The position numbers were made by a program, and so were the translations under genes. From Geosiphon pyriformis (taxonomy: Eukaryota > Glomeromycota > Glomeromycetes > Archaeosporales > Geosiphonaceae), in contig JAAOMT010000096.1 in NCBI GenBank assembly GCA_016748015.1, positions 1-64,000 of the forward strand: a DNA stretch of 64,000 bases, given 5' to 3'. Position 1 is the stretch's first letter, and every line of letters begins with the position of its first letter. Positions 10,503 to 21,614 of this stretch are shown one piece after another. The notes beneath the pieces were generated by a model. It was not told where the DNA came from and ran no database searches. It saw nothing but the letters and a program-made list of their open reading frames with translations.

Positions 10503-13500
10503 TTATACTTGATTTTTGTTAATCATTTGAGTCAGTATTACTACAACAGACAACCAATCAGGTCATTTGTAATATTTCTTGAGTTGTGTGCCATAAACAG
10601 ATTGATCATTAAAGATTGTTCCAGATTGATCTTAAAGAATATAAAAACCATTGTTCAAAACTTTGTTGACTATAAAGAGTCCTTTCCACTGGCTAGAGAA
10701 TTTATCACTATAGACATTGTCTCTGTCTGAACAGTATTCTAATACCAAGTTACCAACACTTAAAAAAAGTGTTTTATAGGTTTTCTTCTTTTTAAGCTTT
10801 TCTTATAATTGTTTTATCTTTTCAAAAGCAACTATTTGTGCTTCTACCAATGAGTCAAGAATGGTACCAAGTCTTCTTTGCAAAATGTCTTTGTAATTTG
10901 CTATTGTAATCTCTTTAAAGGGTATTGTCTCAATGTCAGTTTCTATTGGTAGTGTTGCCATGCATTCATAGAGCAGATAAAAAAGTTCATAACTTGTTAT
11001 GTCATGATTTACAGTTCTATAAGCAAATAAAGCTGAAGGCAGTACTTTGTCCCATAAGTTTGTTTCTTCACTTGTTTTGGCTAAAGCTTCACACAGTGTT
11101 CTATTGAAATGTTCTACTAGACCATTTGTTTAGGGATAATAAGAGGAGAAAAGTTTGTGATGTATTTCTATTTTTCTACAAAGTTCTTCAACCAGTATAC
11201 TGAGAAAAGCTTTTCCTCTATTAGATAAAAGTTCTCTGGAGCAGCCATGATGGCAGATAATATCTTCATAAATGAAATTTGCTATTGAAACTGCTGTTTG
11301 GTCTGAAGTGGCTCTTGCTTTTACCCACTTTGTAAGATATTTGGTAGCTGTGATAATGTATCTGTTGCCAACAGAGGTTATTATTAAGAGTCCAACAACA
11401 TCTATACCAATTCTGTCAAATAATTGGCCAACAAAAATTGGATGGATATCTTCTTTTCTATTGGGTTTTCCTCTTCTTTGGCAGATATCACAGGTTTTAA
11501 TGTACTCAGCAATGTCTTTTTCTAAGATAGGCCAATAATAGCGAGCTAAAGTTTTCTGAATTGTTTTTGTTTTTCCAAAGTGTCCAGCTAATGGATCAGT
11601 GTGCATATTATAGATTACAATTTCTCTTTTTTCAAATCTTATGACTTTCTGGGAATGGTCAGGATCTTTTCTGTTTCTTTTGTATAGTTGGTTTTGGTGG
11701 ATCAAATAGAAATTTGATTGTTTGTGCAAATGTTCTCTTTGCTGTCAATTGTATTCTGGTGGGTATTGTCCTTTACCCAAAAATTCCATTAAGGCAGAGT
11801 AGTTGTCCAAGTCCATTATCGTGTTTAGTTGTAAGAAAATTACTAATAATTAGGTTGGTTTGGTTTGAGATAGTTGTACTGTCATTGGATGATAAGTTTA
11901 GAGAGAGCGTCAGTGTTTTGATAATGTGCTCCTTTGTAATATTAAATGTTATAATCGAATTTGTCCAAGTGGAGTATCCAGCAAGTTATTCTTTTATGTT
12001 CCAGCTTCTTTTTGTTGCATAACCAAACCAAAGCTTGGTAATCTGTTACCACCAAAAACTTTATCCCCAGGAGATACTTATTCCAGTAACTGGTAGCCCA
12101 GACTACTGCTAAGCATTCCTGCTCAGTAATTGAATAGTTCTGTTCTGCTGGTGTAAGGATTCTACTGACATATGCTATTGCATGTTCTCTGTCATCTTCA
12201 TCTTTTTGTAACAGAACAGTACTAAGTTTATAACCAAATGCATCAGTATAAAAGATAAAAGGTTGATCCAGATCAGGTTGCTTAAGAATAGGTTCTGTAA
12301 CCAATTTTTTTTTGAGAGTTTCAAATGCTTTCTGCTGATGTGTATCCCAGTGGTAATTAACATTTTTTTTAAGTAGCTAATTGAGTGGAGAGGCGATTTT
12401 GGAAAAATCCTTAACAAATTTCCAATAATAAAAAGCCAAACCAAAGAAAGAGCGCAGTTCATGAACATTCATTGGTTGTCTAATGTTCTGGACTTTTTCA
12501 ACCTTGGCTGAGTCAGGAAAGATTCCATCCTTTATAATAAGATGGCCAAGAAATTGGGTTGATTGCTGTCCAAAGAAAGATTTGATTGGGTTTATCTTAA
12601 GGCCAGCATTTCTAAGAAGGTCAAAAACCTTTTGCAAATGTTTAAGATGTTCATCCCAAGTTTTTAAGTATACTATTATGTCATCCAAATAAACCAGAAC
12701 AAAGTTTTCTTTTACTGATTCAAATACTTTATCTATTAAGTGTTGAAAGATAGGAGGGGCATTGGTGAGACCAAAAAGCATGACTGTGAATTTATTGGTG
12801 CCATACTTGGTAATAAAGGCGGTTTTCTTTCAGCTTTCTGGATTCATCTCTACTTGCCAAAATCCAGCAGTTAGATCAATGGTTGAAAAGAAAGCAGCAC
12901 TCTTGAATTGATCTAGCATTGCATTAATTTCGGGAAGTAGGTACATGTCTTTTTCAGTAATGGCATTTAATTGGCAATAATCAACACAGAAGTGCAGAGT
13001 TCTACCTTTCTTGGATACCACTATAACTGGAAAAGCCCATTCACTCTTGGTTTTTTGTATGAATCTAAGATCTTTTATTTGTTTTATTTCTTTCTTAATG
13101 AATTCATTATTGCAATAATTGGATTGATATGGCTTTAGATAGATGGGGTGAGTTTCTCTGGTGGTGATGGTGTGTTATATCACATGAATTTGTCCAGGGA
13201 TATTATCTTCTTTTGAGATAACTGGGCTGTTTCTAGCCAGCAGATTTTCAATGTCTATTTTTCTTTCTTCAGAAGAAGGTTTTTTTTGTTTTATAACTAG
13301 TGATTAAATCTTAGGTGGTTTATTTTCAAAAGACTTTTGGACTTCTTTCAATTCTTCTTTAAGTATCAAACTGATTGGTTCCCAATCTTTATAATAAATT
13401 AGGCATGATTTGCATTCATTCACTTGGAGAATACAAGAGTTGATTGCACCAGCACTAGGCACAAAGACCATGTCACCAATAACAGTACTTGGCTTTTTTG

Positions 13501-14567
13501 CCAGGTTTTTGGTCAAAGGTTCTTCTAAGGATATCATAGTAGAGCCAGCAGATCAGCTTGCCATTCACAATGATTTCCTTTCTATCAGCTTTAACATTGT
13601 CTAGTGGCTTGCCATTGCTGGTGAAGATGGTGTATATGAGTTCAGCAGTTTCTTCTTGTTCATCTTTTTCATCACTCTCTTCATCATCTGATTCCTCTGA
13701 TTGCTCATCTTCTTGATTTTGTTTGGTTGCTGGAGGAGTTGTCCAATGACGACATTTAACCACAATGGGTTTTTTACCATATCTTATAATTAGCTCACAA
13801 AGTTCATAGTCGAGTAAGGCTTTTGCTTTCTTGAGCCACTTATTGCCAACAATGATGGTGTATTCTTTAGCTTCAGAAACTTCCATGTCAGTTTCAATAC
13901 TGATGCCATTAATGTGGACAGGAATAGCTTTGGCAATGCCCAGACCTTTTTTCTTGTTACCATGTACGTTGGTCATTAGTCGGGTGGAAGGCTCATCAAT
14001 TTTTCTGCCAATTGCTTCAAAGAAGTGTTTGGCAATTACACTAACAGATAATCCACTGTCTAGGATCAAGTTAATGAAATAACCAGCCACTTGTGCTTTG
14101 CAAATTAGAGGAGTAATATTGCTGTTGTCAACAAGTCCAGCTTGGCAAGAGCATTTATTGGTCTTTGGTGTTTTCTTTTTGAAGATTAGAGATTTGTGGA
14201 GATCTTTTCTGAACTGTGGATGGGTTATTAACTGGCCAAAGGTAATGTGTGCTGGGGTTTCTATGAGATCTTTAACAACAGAATAGGGTCCAGATTTTTG
14301 TACAATTTCTGGGGGTTCCAACTTTGAAGAGTTCTTAAAAACTTTGGCTTTTGGTGGCTCATTGTTATCAGCAGTGGAAGTTGAGGCTTTGTTGGGATCT
14401 AGAACGAAATCAACCTTAGCTTTTTTCTTTTTTCTGGTTGATTCAGAAGTGTTGATTGCTAATTCATCGATGTTATGATTATCATTAGCTAAGTTAAAAG
14501 CAAAAAAAGAGTTTTCTTCTGGTTGGCTTGTACTCTCACCCTTTAGAGGTGTGCCTACCAGTTTAAA
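10503..14567 (-). pseudogene. E2 pol: protease, RT, RNase H, integrase (broken)
   Basis: Enters from the slippery site in the -1 frame. In order: lysine-rich spacer; protease with intact active site LILDSGLSVSV (near 14060); RT with the FSTIDL motif and intact catalytic YLDD (near 12690); RNase H starting YTDA (near 12250); integrase HHCC zinc region (H..H, CDICQRRG) and catalytic core with GIDVV; the second catalytic motif is SNRG instead of SDRG. Breaks include a TGA in PES(R)KKTA near 12832 and a TAA at 11130-11132 at the Gln of the YYPQTNG motif. pol ends at TAA 10503-10505. It is a recently active but now dead copy. Confidence 0.75.
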
Positions 14568-16107
14568 GGCTGATAGACTGTGGCTTTAACTAGAGGATCC
14601 TCTCCAAAAAAATTGATGTTGGCATGGTTGGGTCTTTGATTGGGAGCATTATTGTTGATGGGTCTATTGTTTTGATTGTTATTATTTCTGAGGACTGGAA
14701 GAGATAAAGGAGGATTGTTGCAATCTTTTGAGAAATGTTCAGTTAATTCACATCTATAACATATAGGAGGACCACGATTTTGCTGTCTTTGATAAGGAGG
14801 TTGCTGGGGCTAATTAAAACGTGGTTCATATCTGGTTCTTTGTGATTGTTGGTTATCTCTAACTGCTTGTGCCAAAGATTCTAATAACTGGGCAAGATTG
14901 GCTATAAGTTTATTAATTAATTGTTTATTTGGATCTTGAGTTTGGACAGCAAAAGAGACAGCAGCCATTTGAGGGGCAGGAGCCATAACAGGAGCAGGAG
15001 CAAAAACTGGAAGTGTAGATCCCAAATGTATTCTTTGGTTGTCTTCAATTTGTTGGGCAAGTTCAATGGCCATGTTCATTGTAGGATTGTCTTTTAGGGC
15101 CAAGAGAGGCCAAAGAGCATAAAATAAATCGGTTCTCAATTCTTTTGTGAAGGAATGAATCTTTTGCTTTTCTGTCCAATTTTTTCCAGAGTTTACACAC
15201 TTGATTAACTTTCTGATTGCTTTAGCATATTCAGTTACAATTTCACCAGGGCCTTGAGTTCTTCTTTCTAATTCCATGTACTACTTGGATATCAAGATTG
15301 GAGTTCTGAACTTGTTTTCAAACCAGATTGTGAAAGAGGTGTTGTTTTCTTTGGCATTTGTTGGCATCCATCTAATGATTTTTTGATGGGCATTAGCATC
15401 AGTTTTCTGTGAAAACCAGGTAGCAGGAGAGCCTTGGAGGTAGCCACCAACAATTTGAAACTTGTACTCATCATCATATTGGTTAGTTGTAGCAGCTCTT
15501 TTAAAGTCATTTAACTATTCAATTGGATCTTGTGTATTGCTTCTGAATAATAGTAGTGGGGTGTTGTTTTTTCATCCCAAAGCAGTTTGTATGTCTTGGA
15601 GGGTGGCCAGGATGTTTGCTTGCATTGGATCTTGGGCCATTGGTTCAGGAGTTACTGTTTGTGTAGAGTGCTTTGATTCACTTAAGAAGAGATCAAAAAT
15701 AGAAGCTGTTTGGTAGCTTTCTTTTTCTGTTTCAAGAGAAGTTACTGTTGATTGATAGTCAGCAATCCAAATGTGGATTTGATGATTCAGATATTCGAGA
15801 TCAGGGGGCTGTTGTTCAAAGGTTGTAGAATATAAGAGCTGATTGATACTGTTGTTTCTTTCTTTAAAGTCATCTTTAAAATAAGCTTGATCAAAGTAAT
15901 AAGTTGTATAAGTCATGTAGGTTTCAGCTAAATGTTCATTCAGGAACCAGTTTCAAAAGTCTTGGAATTGTCTGCTAGATTGTTCTTCAATGGAGAAGCA
16001 AATCAAGCAGGAGGGCAAAGGATTGAGTTCAATAAAGTCTAGATTATTTTTGTTGTGTGCTTTAAAGTGTTCTTCTGATTGTTGTGGCAGGTATGAATAA
16101 TCACCCA
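14555..16107 (-). pseudogene. E2 gag (two or more premature stops)
   Basis: Start ATG 16105-16107 by comparison with E3 gag. A TGA at 15953-15955 (Trp in E3), a TAG at 15515-15517 (shared with E3) and at least two further breaks (near 15290 and 14810) interrupt an otherwise collinear frame of about 517 codons. It carries a Gln/Pro-rich segment and an intact CX2CX4HX4C knuckle, CYRCELTEHFSKDC. It ends NINFFGEDPLVKATVYQPLNW then TAG, with the slippery TTTAAAC two codons earlier. Confidence 0.72.
14561..14567 (-). other. -1 frameshift heptamer TTTAAAC (E2 gag-pol)
   Basis: gag frame T TTA AAC TGG TAG. pol reads TTT AAA CTG GTA. A short CACCT/GGGTG stem can form about 9 bases downstream. Confidence 0.65.
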
Positions 16108-16137
16108 TATAATAGGAAACAAAGTGGATTTTGACAA

Positions 16138-16154
16138 CCTCACAGAGAGCACCA
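16138..16154 (-). other. Primer-binding site of E2
   Basis: The minus strand reads TGGTGCTCTCTGTGAGG six bases inside the 5' LTR. Its complement ends in GCACCA, as a tRNA 3' end would. The same site appears at 23188-23204 (E3, one change) and below 3638 (E1). The priming tRNA was not identified. Confidence 0.6.
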
Positions 16155-16160
16155 CTTTTA

Positions 16161-16861
16161 TGTTATGGGTTGGAGTAACAAGCTAACAGATAGCAAGAGA
16201 AAACAGGATTGTAGAGTGATGGAAATAATCAAAGAGGAATTCAACTTCAAAGAGCAAATTGAATAAGTATGAATTCAATGTGGAAGATTAGTCTCATAAA
16301 ATATCTCAGTCGCTATTCTTTTTAAAGGTAACTGGGGAATCTGAAGATAGAGGGATAGTCTGTACTATCAACAATTGATCACCACTGTTATAATTTTATG
16401 CCTCACATCAGCACTCTTAGAATTCAATATCAGGTATTAACTTGTGCTTTTCAGTTACATTTATTCAAATAATCTTCAAATGCTACAATTATATATATCA
16501 GGAAAAGGCCAACAAGTAATTTTTTATCTTTAAGATGTTTAGATACTTGAAGGTAGAGAAAGGGAAATTAGTAATAAGAGAAGAATTGAGATGAAAGTTG
16601 TTATTTTATTTATTCTTGATTATTCAGATGCTTGTTATTACATGTTTTTCTACAGTTAAGAGATTCATTACTTATATAGCTATCAAAAGTGGTCAATGAT
16701 TAGGTCAATGATTAGGTCAATAATCAGGTCAATGATCAGGTCATTGATCAGGTTATTAATCAGGTCAATGATCACTTTCTAAAAATAGTGTGGCTAATTA
16801 TATGACATCAGTGGCTAATACATATGATAATTAATAAGAAGTATAGATCTTAACTGTAACA
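16161..16861 (-). repeat. LTR1, 5' LTR of E2
   Basis: 701 bp, TGTTATGG...CTGTAACA. Seven 12-bp units at 16691-16774. Confidence 0.88.
16691..16774 (-). repeat. 12-bp tandem array in 5' LTR of E2 (7 units)
   Basis: Seven contiguous 12-mers next to the TATA box. Confidence 0.8.
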
Positions 16862-16933
16862 ATATACTACTTAATAATAAGAATTATGAAAATAATTTCA
16901 TGTTAATTAATAGCTAAAATTCCACTGGTAACA
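16862..16933 (-). repeat. LTR2, remaining part after E2
   Basis: Continues the LTR2 interrupted at 9121 and ends CCACTGGTAACA. The 4-bp ATAT at its start is the duplication made by E2. Confidence 0.8.
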
Positions 16934-17000
16934 GTGGATAGACTTTAGAAGAAATTAAACAGAAGAGCAGAAAATTCACTTTTTCACAAAAGAATTAAAA
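16934..17000 (+). pseudogene. E4 gag, continuation
   Basis: Starts with the GTGG duplication and continues the gag frame broken at 8223 (the ATAGACTTTAGAAG stretch aligns with the E2 and E3 gag region that encodes IHSFTK). It stops being recognisable around 17000, where minus-strand E3 begins, so a deletion or recombination joined two elements here. Confidence 0.65.
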
Positions 17001-17615
17001 ACTAGATAGAGTGTATAATACTTGAGGCAAAATAAGCTTTGTATTCAAGAGACCAAATCTTTGTATAAGAGTTTTGGCTCTTCTTGCAATGATCAAAACT
17101 CTTGGGATATCTAAATATATAATGCCCAAAATTTCCACTTGTATCTCTGAAGTTGTTTTCTTTATGAGCTTCATTTCTTCTATGATTTTACCAAGATGAC
17201 CATAGAGTTCTAGTTGTCTTCCATATGACAAGTTTTTGTTTATGGACAAGATTTTCTTAATCATTTTTCCAATTGTCATAGAAGATGTAAGTATTGCTGC
17301 TGTTATGCTTTTCAGCAAATACTTATCCATTTTGCTACCAATTCTTTCTCTTCTGGTAGTGGTTTTCTTTGGTCTAATAACAGTATGTGTTCCACTGTTA
17401 TTAGTTATGGTGGTTTGTTTTCCAATGGTCAGAGTAGCATTTGAATAATTTTTGATCCAGTACTCATGAAGAGTGTAGAAAGTGTTTTGAATGTTTTGAT
17501 CTAGGAAATAATTGTTCATGTCGATTAAAGATACCTCTGTTTTGGGAATGGTGTATTTATTTATATCTGATTTTTGTTGATCATTTGGGTTGGTATTACC
17601 ACAACAGGTAACCAA
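16995..17615 (-). CDS. E3 ORF3, third ORF of the LTR1 family (C-terminus lost)
   Basis: An uninterrupted 206-codon frame. It overlaps the end of pol by 55 bases if the first ATG (17615) is used. The downstream ATG beginning MNNYFLDQNIQNTFY (about codon 33) is the only one conserved in E2, so it is the likelier start. The protein is basic, with a Thr/Arg-rich centre (PKKTTTRRERIGSKMDKYLL), then predicted helices and DIPRVLIIARRAKTLIQRF. The last few residues come from the junction sequence; intact relatives continue through the PPT into the LTR. No known domain, signal peptide or membrane span is recognised. Confidence 0.55.
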   Translation of the reverse strand: MVTCCGNTNPNDQQKSDINKYTIPKTEVSLIDMNNYFLDQNIQNTFYTLHEYWIKNYSNATLTIGKQTTITNNSGTHTVIRPKKTTTRRERIGSKMDKYLLKSITAAILTSSMTIGKMIKKILSINKNLSYGRQLELYGHLGKIIEEMKLIKKTTSEIQVEILGIIYLDIPRVLIIARRAKTLIQRFGLLNTKLILPQVLYTLSSF

Positions 17616-20600
17616 TCAGGTCGTTTGTAATATTTTTTGAGTCGTGTGCTATGAACAGAGTGATCATTGAAAATTGTTCCATATTGATCTTGTAAGATAT
17701 AAGAACTATTGTTTAAAACTTTGTTGACTATAAAGGGTTCTTTCCACCAGCTAGAAAATTTATCACCATAGACATTGTTTTTGTCTGAATGGTATTCTAA
17801 AACTAAGTCTCCAACACTTAAAGAAAGTGTTTTATATGTTTTCTTTTTCTTAAGCTTCTCTTGGAATTGTTTTATCTTTTCAAAGACAATTATCCGTGCT
17901 TCTACTAATAAGTCAAAAATGGTACCAAGTCTTCTTTGCAAAATGTTTTTGTAATTCTTTATTGTTATTTTTTCAAAGGGTATTGTTTCAATGTCAGTTT
18001 CTATTGGTAGAGTTGTCATTCGTCCATAGAGTAGATAAAAGGGTTCATAACTTGTTATGTTATGATTTACAGTTCTATAAGCAAACAAGGCTGAAGGCAA
18101 TACTTTGTCCCATAAGTTTGTTTCTTTGCTGGTTTTGGCTAGGGTTTCACATAGTGTTCTATTGAAATGTTCCACTAGGCCATTTGTTTAGGGGTGATAA
18201 GAAGAGGAAAGTTTGTGGCATATTCCCATTTTTCTGCAAAGTTCTTCAACAAATGTACTGAGAAAAGCTCTTCCTCTGTCAGATAAAAGTTCTTTGGGGC
18301 AGCCATGGTGACAAATAATATCTTCATAAATAAAATTGGCTATTAAGACTACTGTTTGGTCTGGAGTGGCTCTTGCTTCTACCCACTTTATAAGATAGTC
18401 GGTAGCTGTGATAATGTATCTGTTGCCATTAGGAATTATTGTTAAAAATGCAACAACATCTATACCAATTCTGTCAAAGGGTTGACCAACAGAGATTGAA
18501 TGGATATCTTCTTTGCGATTGGGTTTTCCTTTTCTTTGGCAGATATCACAGGTTTTGATGTATTTAGCAATGTTTTTTCCCAAAGTAGACCAATAATAAC
18601 AAGCTAGAGTTTTCTGAATTGTTTTTGTTTTTCTAAAGTGTTCAGCTAATGAATCAGTGTGCATATTGTAGATCACAATTTCTCTTTTTTCAAATCTGAT
18701 GACTCTCTGGGAGTGGTCAGGATCTTTTCTATTTCTTTTATAAAGTTGGTTCTGGTGAATCAAATAAAAATTTGATTGTTTGTGCAAATGTTCTCTTTGT
18801 TATTGTGTGTATTTCAGTGGGTATTGTCTTTTACTCAAAAATTCTATTAAGGCAGAGTAATTGTCCAAGTCTATTATTGTGTTTGTCAAAAAAGGAGGAA
18901 TTACTAATAATTAAGTTGGTTTGGTTTGAGAGGGTTGTTCTGTCACTGGATGATAAGTCTGGAGAGAGCGTTGGCATTTTGATGATTAGCTCTTTTGCAA
19001 TGTTGAATATTATAGTCGAATTTATCCAAGTGGAATATCCAGCAAGTTATCCATTTGTGTTCTAGTCTCTTTTTGTTGTGCAGCCAAACCAAAGCTTGGT
19101 AATCTGTTACTACCAAAAACTTCACACCAAGAAGATATTTACTTCAGTAATTGGTAGACCATACTACTGCTAAGCATTCTTGTTCAGTAACTGAATAGTT
19201 CTACTGGCATAGACTATAACATGTTTTTTGCTATCTTCATCTTTCTGAGAGAGAACAGCACCAAGTCCAAAGCCAGATGCATCAGTGTGGAGAATAAAGG
19301 GTCGATCTAGATCAGGTTGCTTGAGGATGGGTTCTGTAACCAGTTTTTTCTTTAAAGTTTCAAAGGCTTTTTGCTGATGTGTTCCCCAATGGTAATTGAC
19401 ATTTTTCCTGAGTAGCTGATTGAGAGGAGAGGTGATTTTAGAGAAATTCTTGACAAATTTGCGATAATAAAAGGCCAAACCAAGAAAAAAGTGTAGTTCA
19501 TGAATGTTCATTGGTTGTTTGATGTTTTAGACTTTTTCAACTTTGGCTGGGTCAGGAAAAATTTCATCTTTTGTGATAAGATGATCAAGAAACTGGGTGG
19601 ATTGTTTTCCAAAGAAAGATTTGATTGGGTTGATCTTGAGGCCAGCATTTCTGAGAAGATCAAAAACTTTTTGCAAATGTTCCAGGTATTCATCCCAGGT
19701 TTTTGAGTATACCATTATGTCATTCAAATAGACTAGAACAAAGTTTTCCTTGACTGATTCAAATACTTTATCCATTAAGCATTGAAAGATGGGAGGGGCA
19801 TTGGTGAGACCAAAAGGCATGACTGTGAATTCATAGGTGCCATACTTGGTGATGAAAGCAGTTTTCTTTCTGCTTTCTGGATCCATCTTTACTTGCCAGA
19901 ATTCAGCAGTTAAGTCAATAGTTGAAAAGAAAGCAGCATCTTTGAATTGATCTAACATTGCATCAATCTTGAAAAGTGAGTACATGTTTCTTTCAGTGAT
20001 GGCATTTAATTGACAGTAGTTGACACAGAAGTGTAGTGTTCCACCTTTCTTGGATACCACTACAACTGGGAAAGCCCATTCACTCTTGGTTTTTTGTATG
20101 AATCCAAGTTCTTTTATCCGGTTTATCTCTTTCTTAATAAACTTATCATTGTGTTGATTGGATTGATAAGGCTTCAAATAGATAGGTTGAGTTTCTCTGG
20201 TGGTGATGGTGTGTTGTATCACATGAGTACATCCAGGAATATCACCTTCTTTGGAGATAACTAGGCTATTTCTAGCCAGTAAATTTTCAATGTCTATTTT
20301 TCTTTCTTCTGGGGAGAGTTCTTTTTGTTCTACAGCCAGTGATTGGATCTCAGATGGTTTATTCTCAAAGGACTTCTGTACTTCTTTCAATTCTTCTCTG
20401 GGTATCAAACTGATTGGTTCCCAATTTCTGTAATAGATCAGGCATGATTTGCATTCATCACTTGGAGAATACAAGGGTTTGTTGCACCAACACCAGGCAC
20501 AAGGACCATGCCACCAAAAACTGTATTTGGCTTTTTTGCCAGGTTTTTCTTCAAAGGTTCTTCTAAGAATATCATAATAAGGCCAGCAGATTAGCTTGCT

Positions 20601-21614
20601 ATTTACAATGATTCTTTCTTTGTCTGCTTTAACATTGTCCAGTGGTTTGCCATTGCTGGTAAAGGTAGTATAGACGAGTTCAGCAGTTTCTTCTTGCTTT
20701 TCTTGTTCTTCTTCTTTATTGCTCTCTTCATCATCTGATTCATCTGATTGTTCTTCTTCTTGGTTTTGTTTGGGTACAGGGAAAGTTGTCTAATGGTGAC
20801 ACTTAACCATAATGAGTTTTTCACCACATTTGATGGTTAATTCACAAAGTTCATAATCAAGCAAAGCTTTTGCTTTCTTGAGCCATTCATTGCCAACAAT
20901 GATAGTGTATTCCTTGGCTTCAGAAACTTCCATGTCAGTTTCAATGCTGATTCCATTGATGCGGACAAGAACAGCTTTGGCAATACCTAGTCCTTTTTTT
21001 TTGTCACTATGTACGTTAGTTATTGGTCTGGTGAAAGGTTTATCAATCTTTCTACCAATTGCTTCCAAGAAGTGTTTGGCAATGACACTAACAGATAATT
21101 TACTATCCAGAATTAAGTCAATAAAGTATTTAGCCACTTGGGCTTTACAAATCAGAGAGGTGACATTGCTGTTGTTAGCAAGTCCAACTTGGCGAGAGTG
21201 CTTATTGGTTTTTGGTGTTTTCTTCTTTGGAATCAAAGATTTGCAAAAATCCTTCCTAAACTGTGAGTGGGTCATTAACTGGCCAAAAGTAATATGTGCT
21301 GGGATTTCCATGAGATCTTTGACAATGAAATAGAGTCCAGATTTTTGTACAATTTCTGAGGGTTCCAACTTTGGAAGATTCTTAAAAACTTTAGCCTTTG
21401 GTGGCTCATTGTTATTAGTGGCAGAAGTTGAGGCTTTGTTGGAGTCTAGAACGAAATCAACCTTGGCTTTCTTTTTTTTTTTGGTTGGTTCTGAGGTGTT
21501 GATTGCTAGTTCATTCATGTCATGGTCATCATCAGTTAAGTTAAAAGTGTAAAAGGGGTTTTCTTCTAATTGGCTTGCACTCTCACTTTTTGGAAGTGCA
21601 TCTATCAGTTTAAA
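17561..21614 (-). pseudogene. E3 pol: protease, RT, RNase H, integrase (broken)
   Basis: Collinear with E2 pol. The protease active site is altered to LILDSKLSVSV (Gly lost). The RT frame 19527-20474 is open for 315 codons, with FSTIDLTAEFWQV and MPFGLTNAPPIFQ, but the catalytic motif is YLND instead of YLDD. A TAG at 19527 replaces a Gln codon. A 1-base deletion near 20455 shifts protease and RT out of frame. Integrase has H..H and CDICQRKG, GIDVV and an intact SDRG. A TAA at 18188-18190 hits the same Gln of HPQTNG as in E2. The C-terminal part (17561-18175) has VEHFNRTLCE at its start (VEHF at 18164-18175 leads from the catalytic Glu) and a GPY/F-like tail, ending RPDWLPVVVIPTQMINKNQI. Confidence 0.75.

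Larger units (their letters stand above)
9122..16861 (-). mobile_element. E2: full-length LTR1 gypsy retrotransposon
   Basis: 7740 bp with both LTRs, PBS, gag, slippery site, pol, ORF3 and PPT, all on the minus strand. It is flanked by ATAT on both sides (9118-9121 and 16862-16865); removing it restores the continuous LTR2 sequence, which confirms the boundaries. Coding frames contain scattered stops, so it is not autonomous as it stands. It is among the better preserved copies here. Confidence 0.92.
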
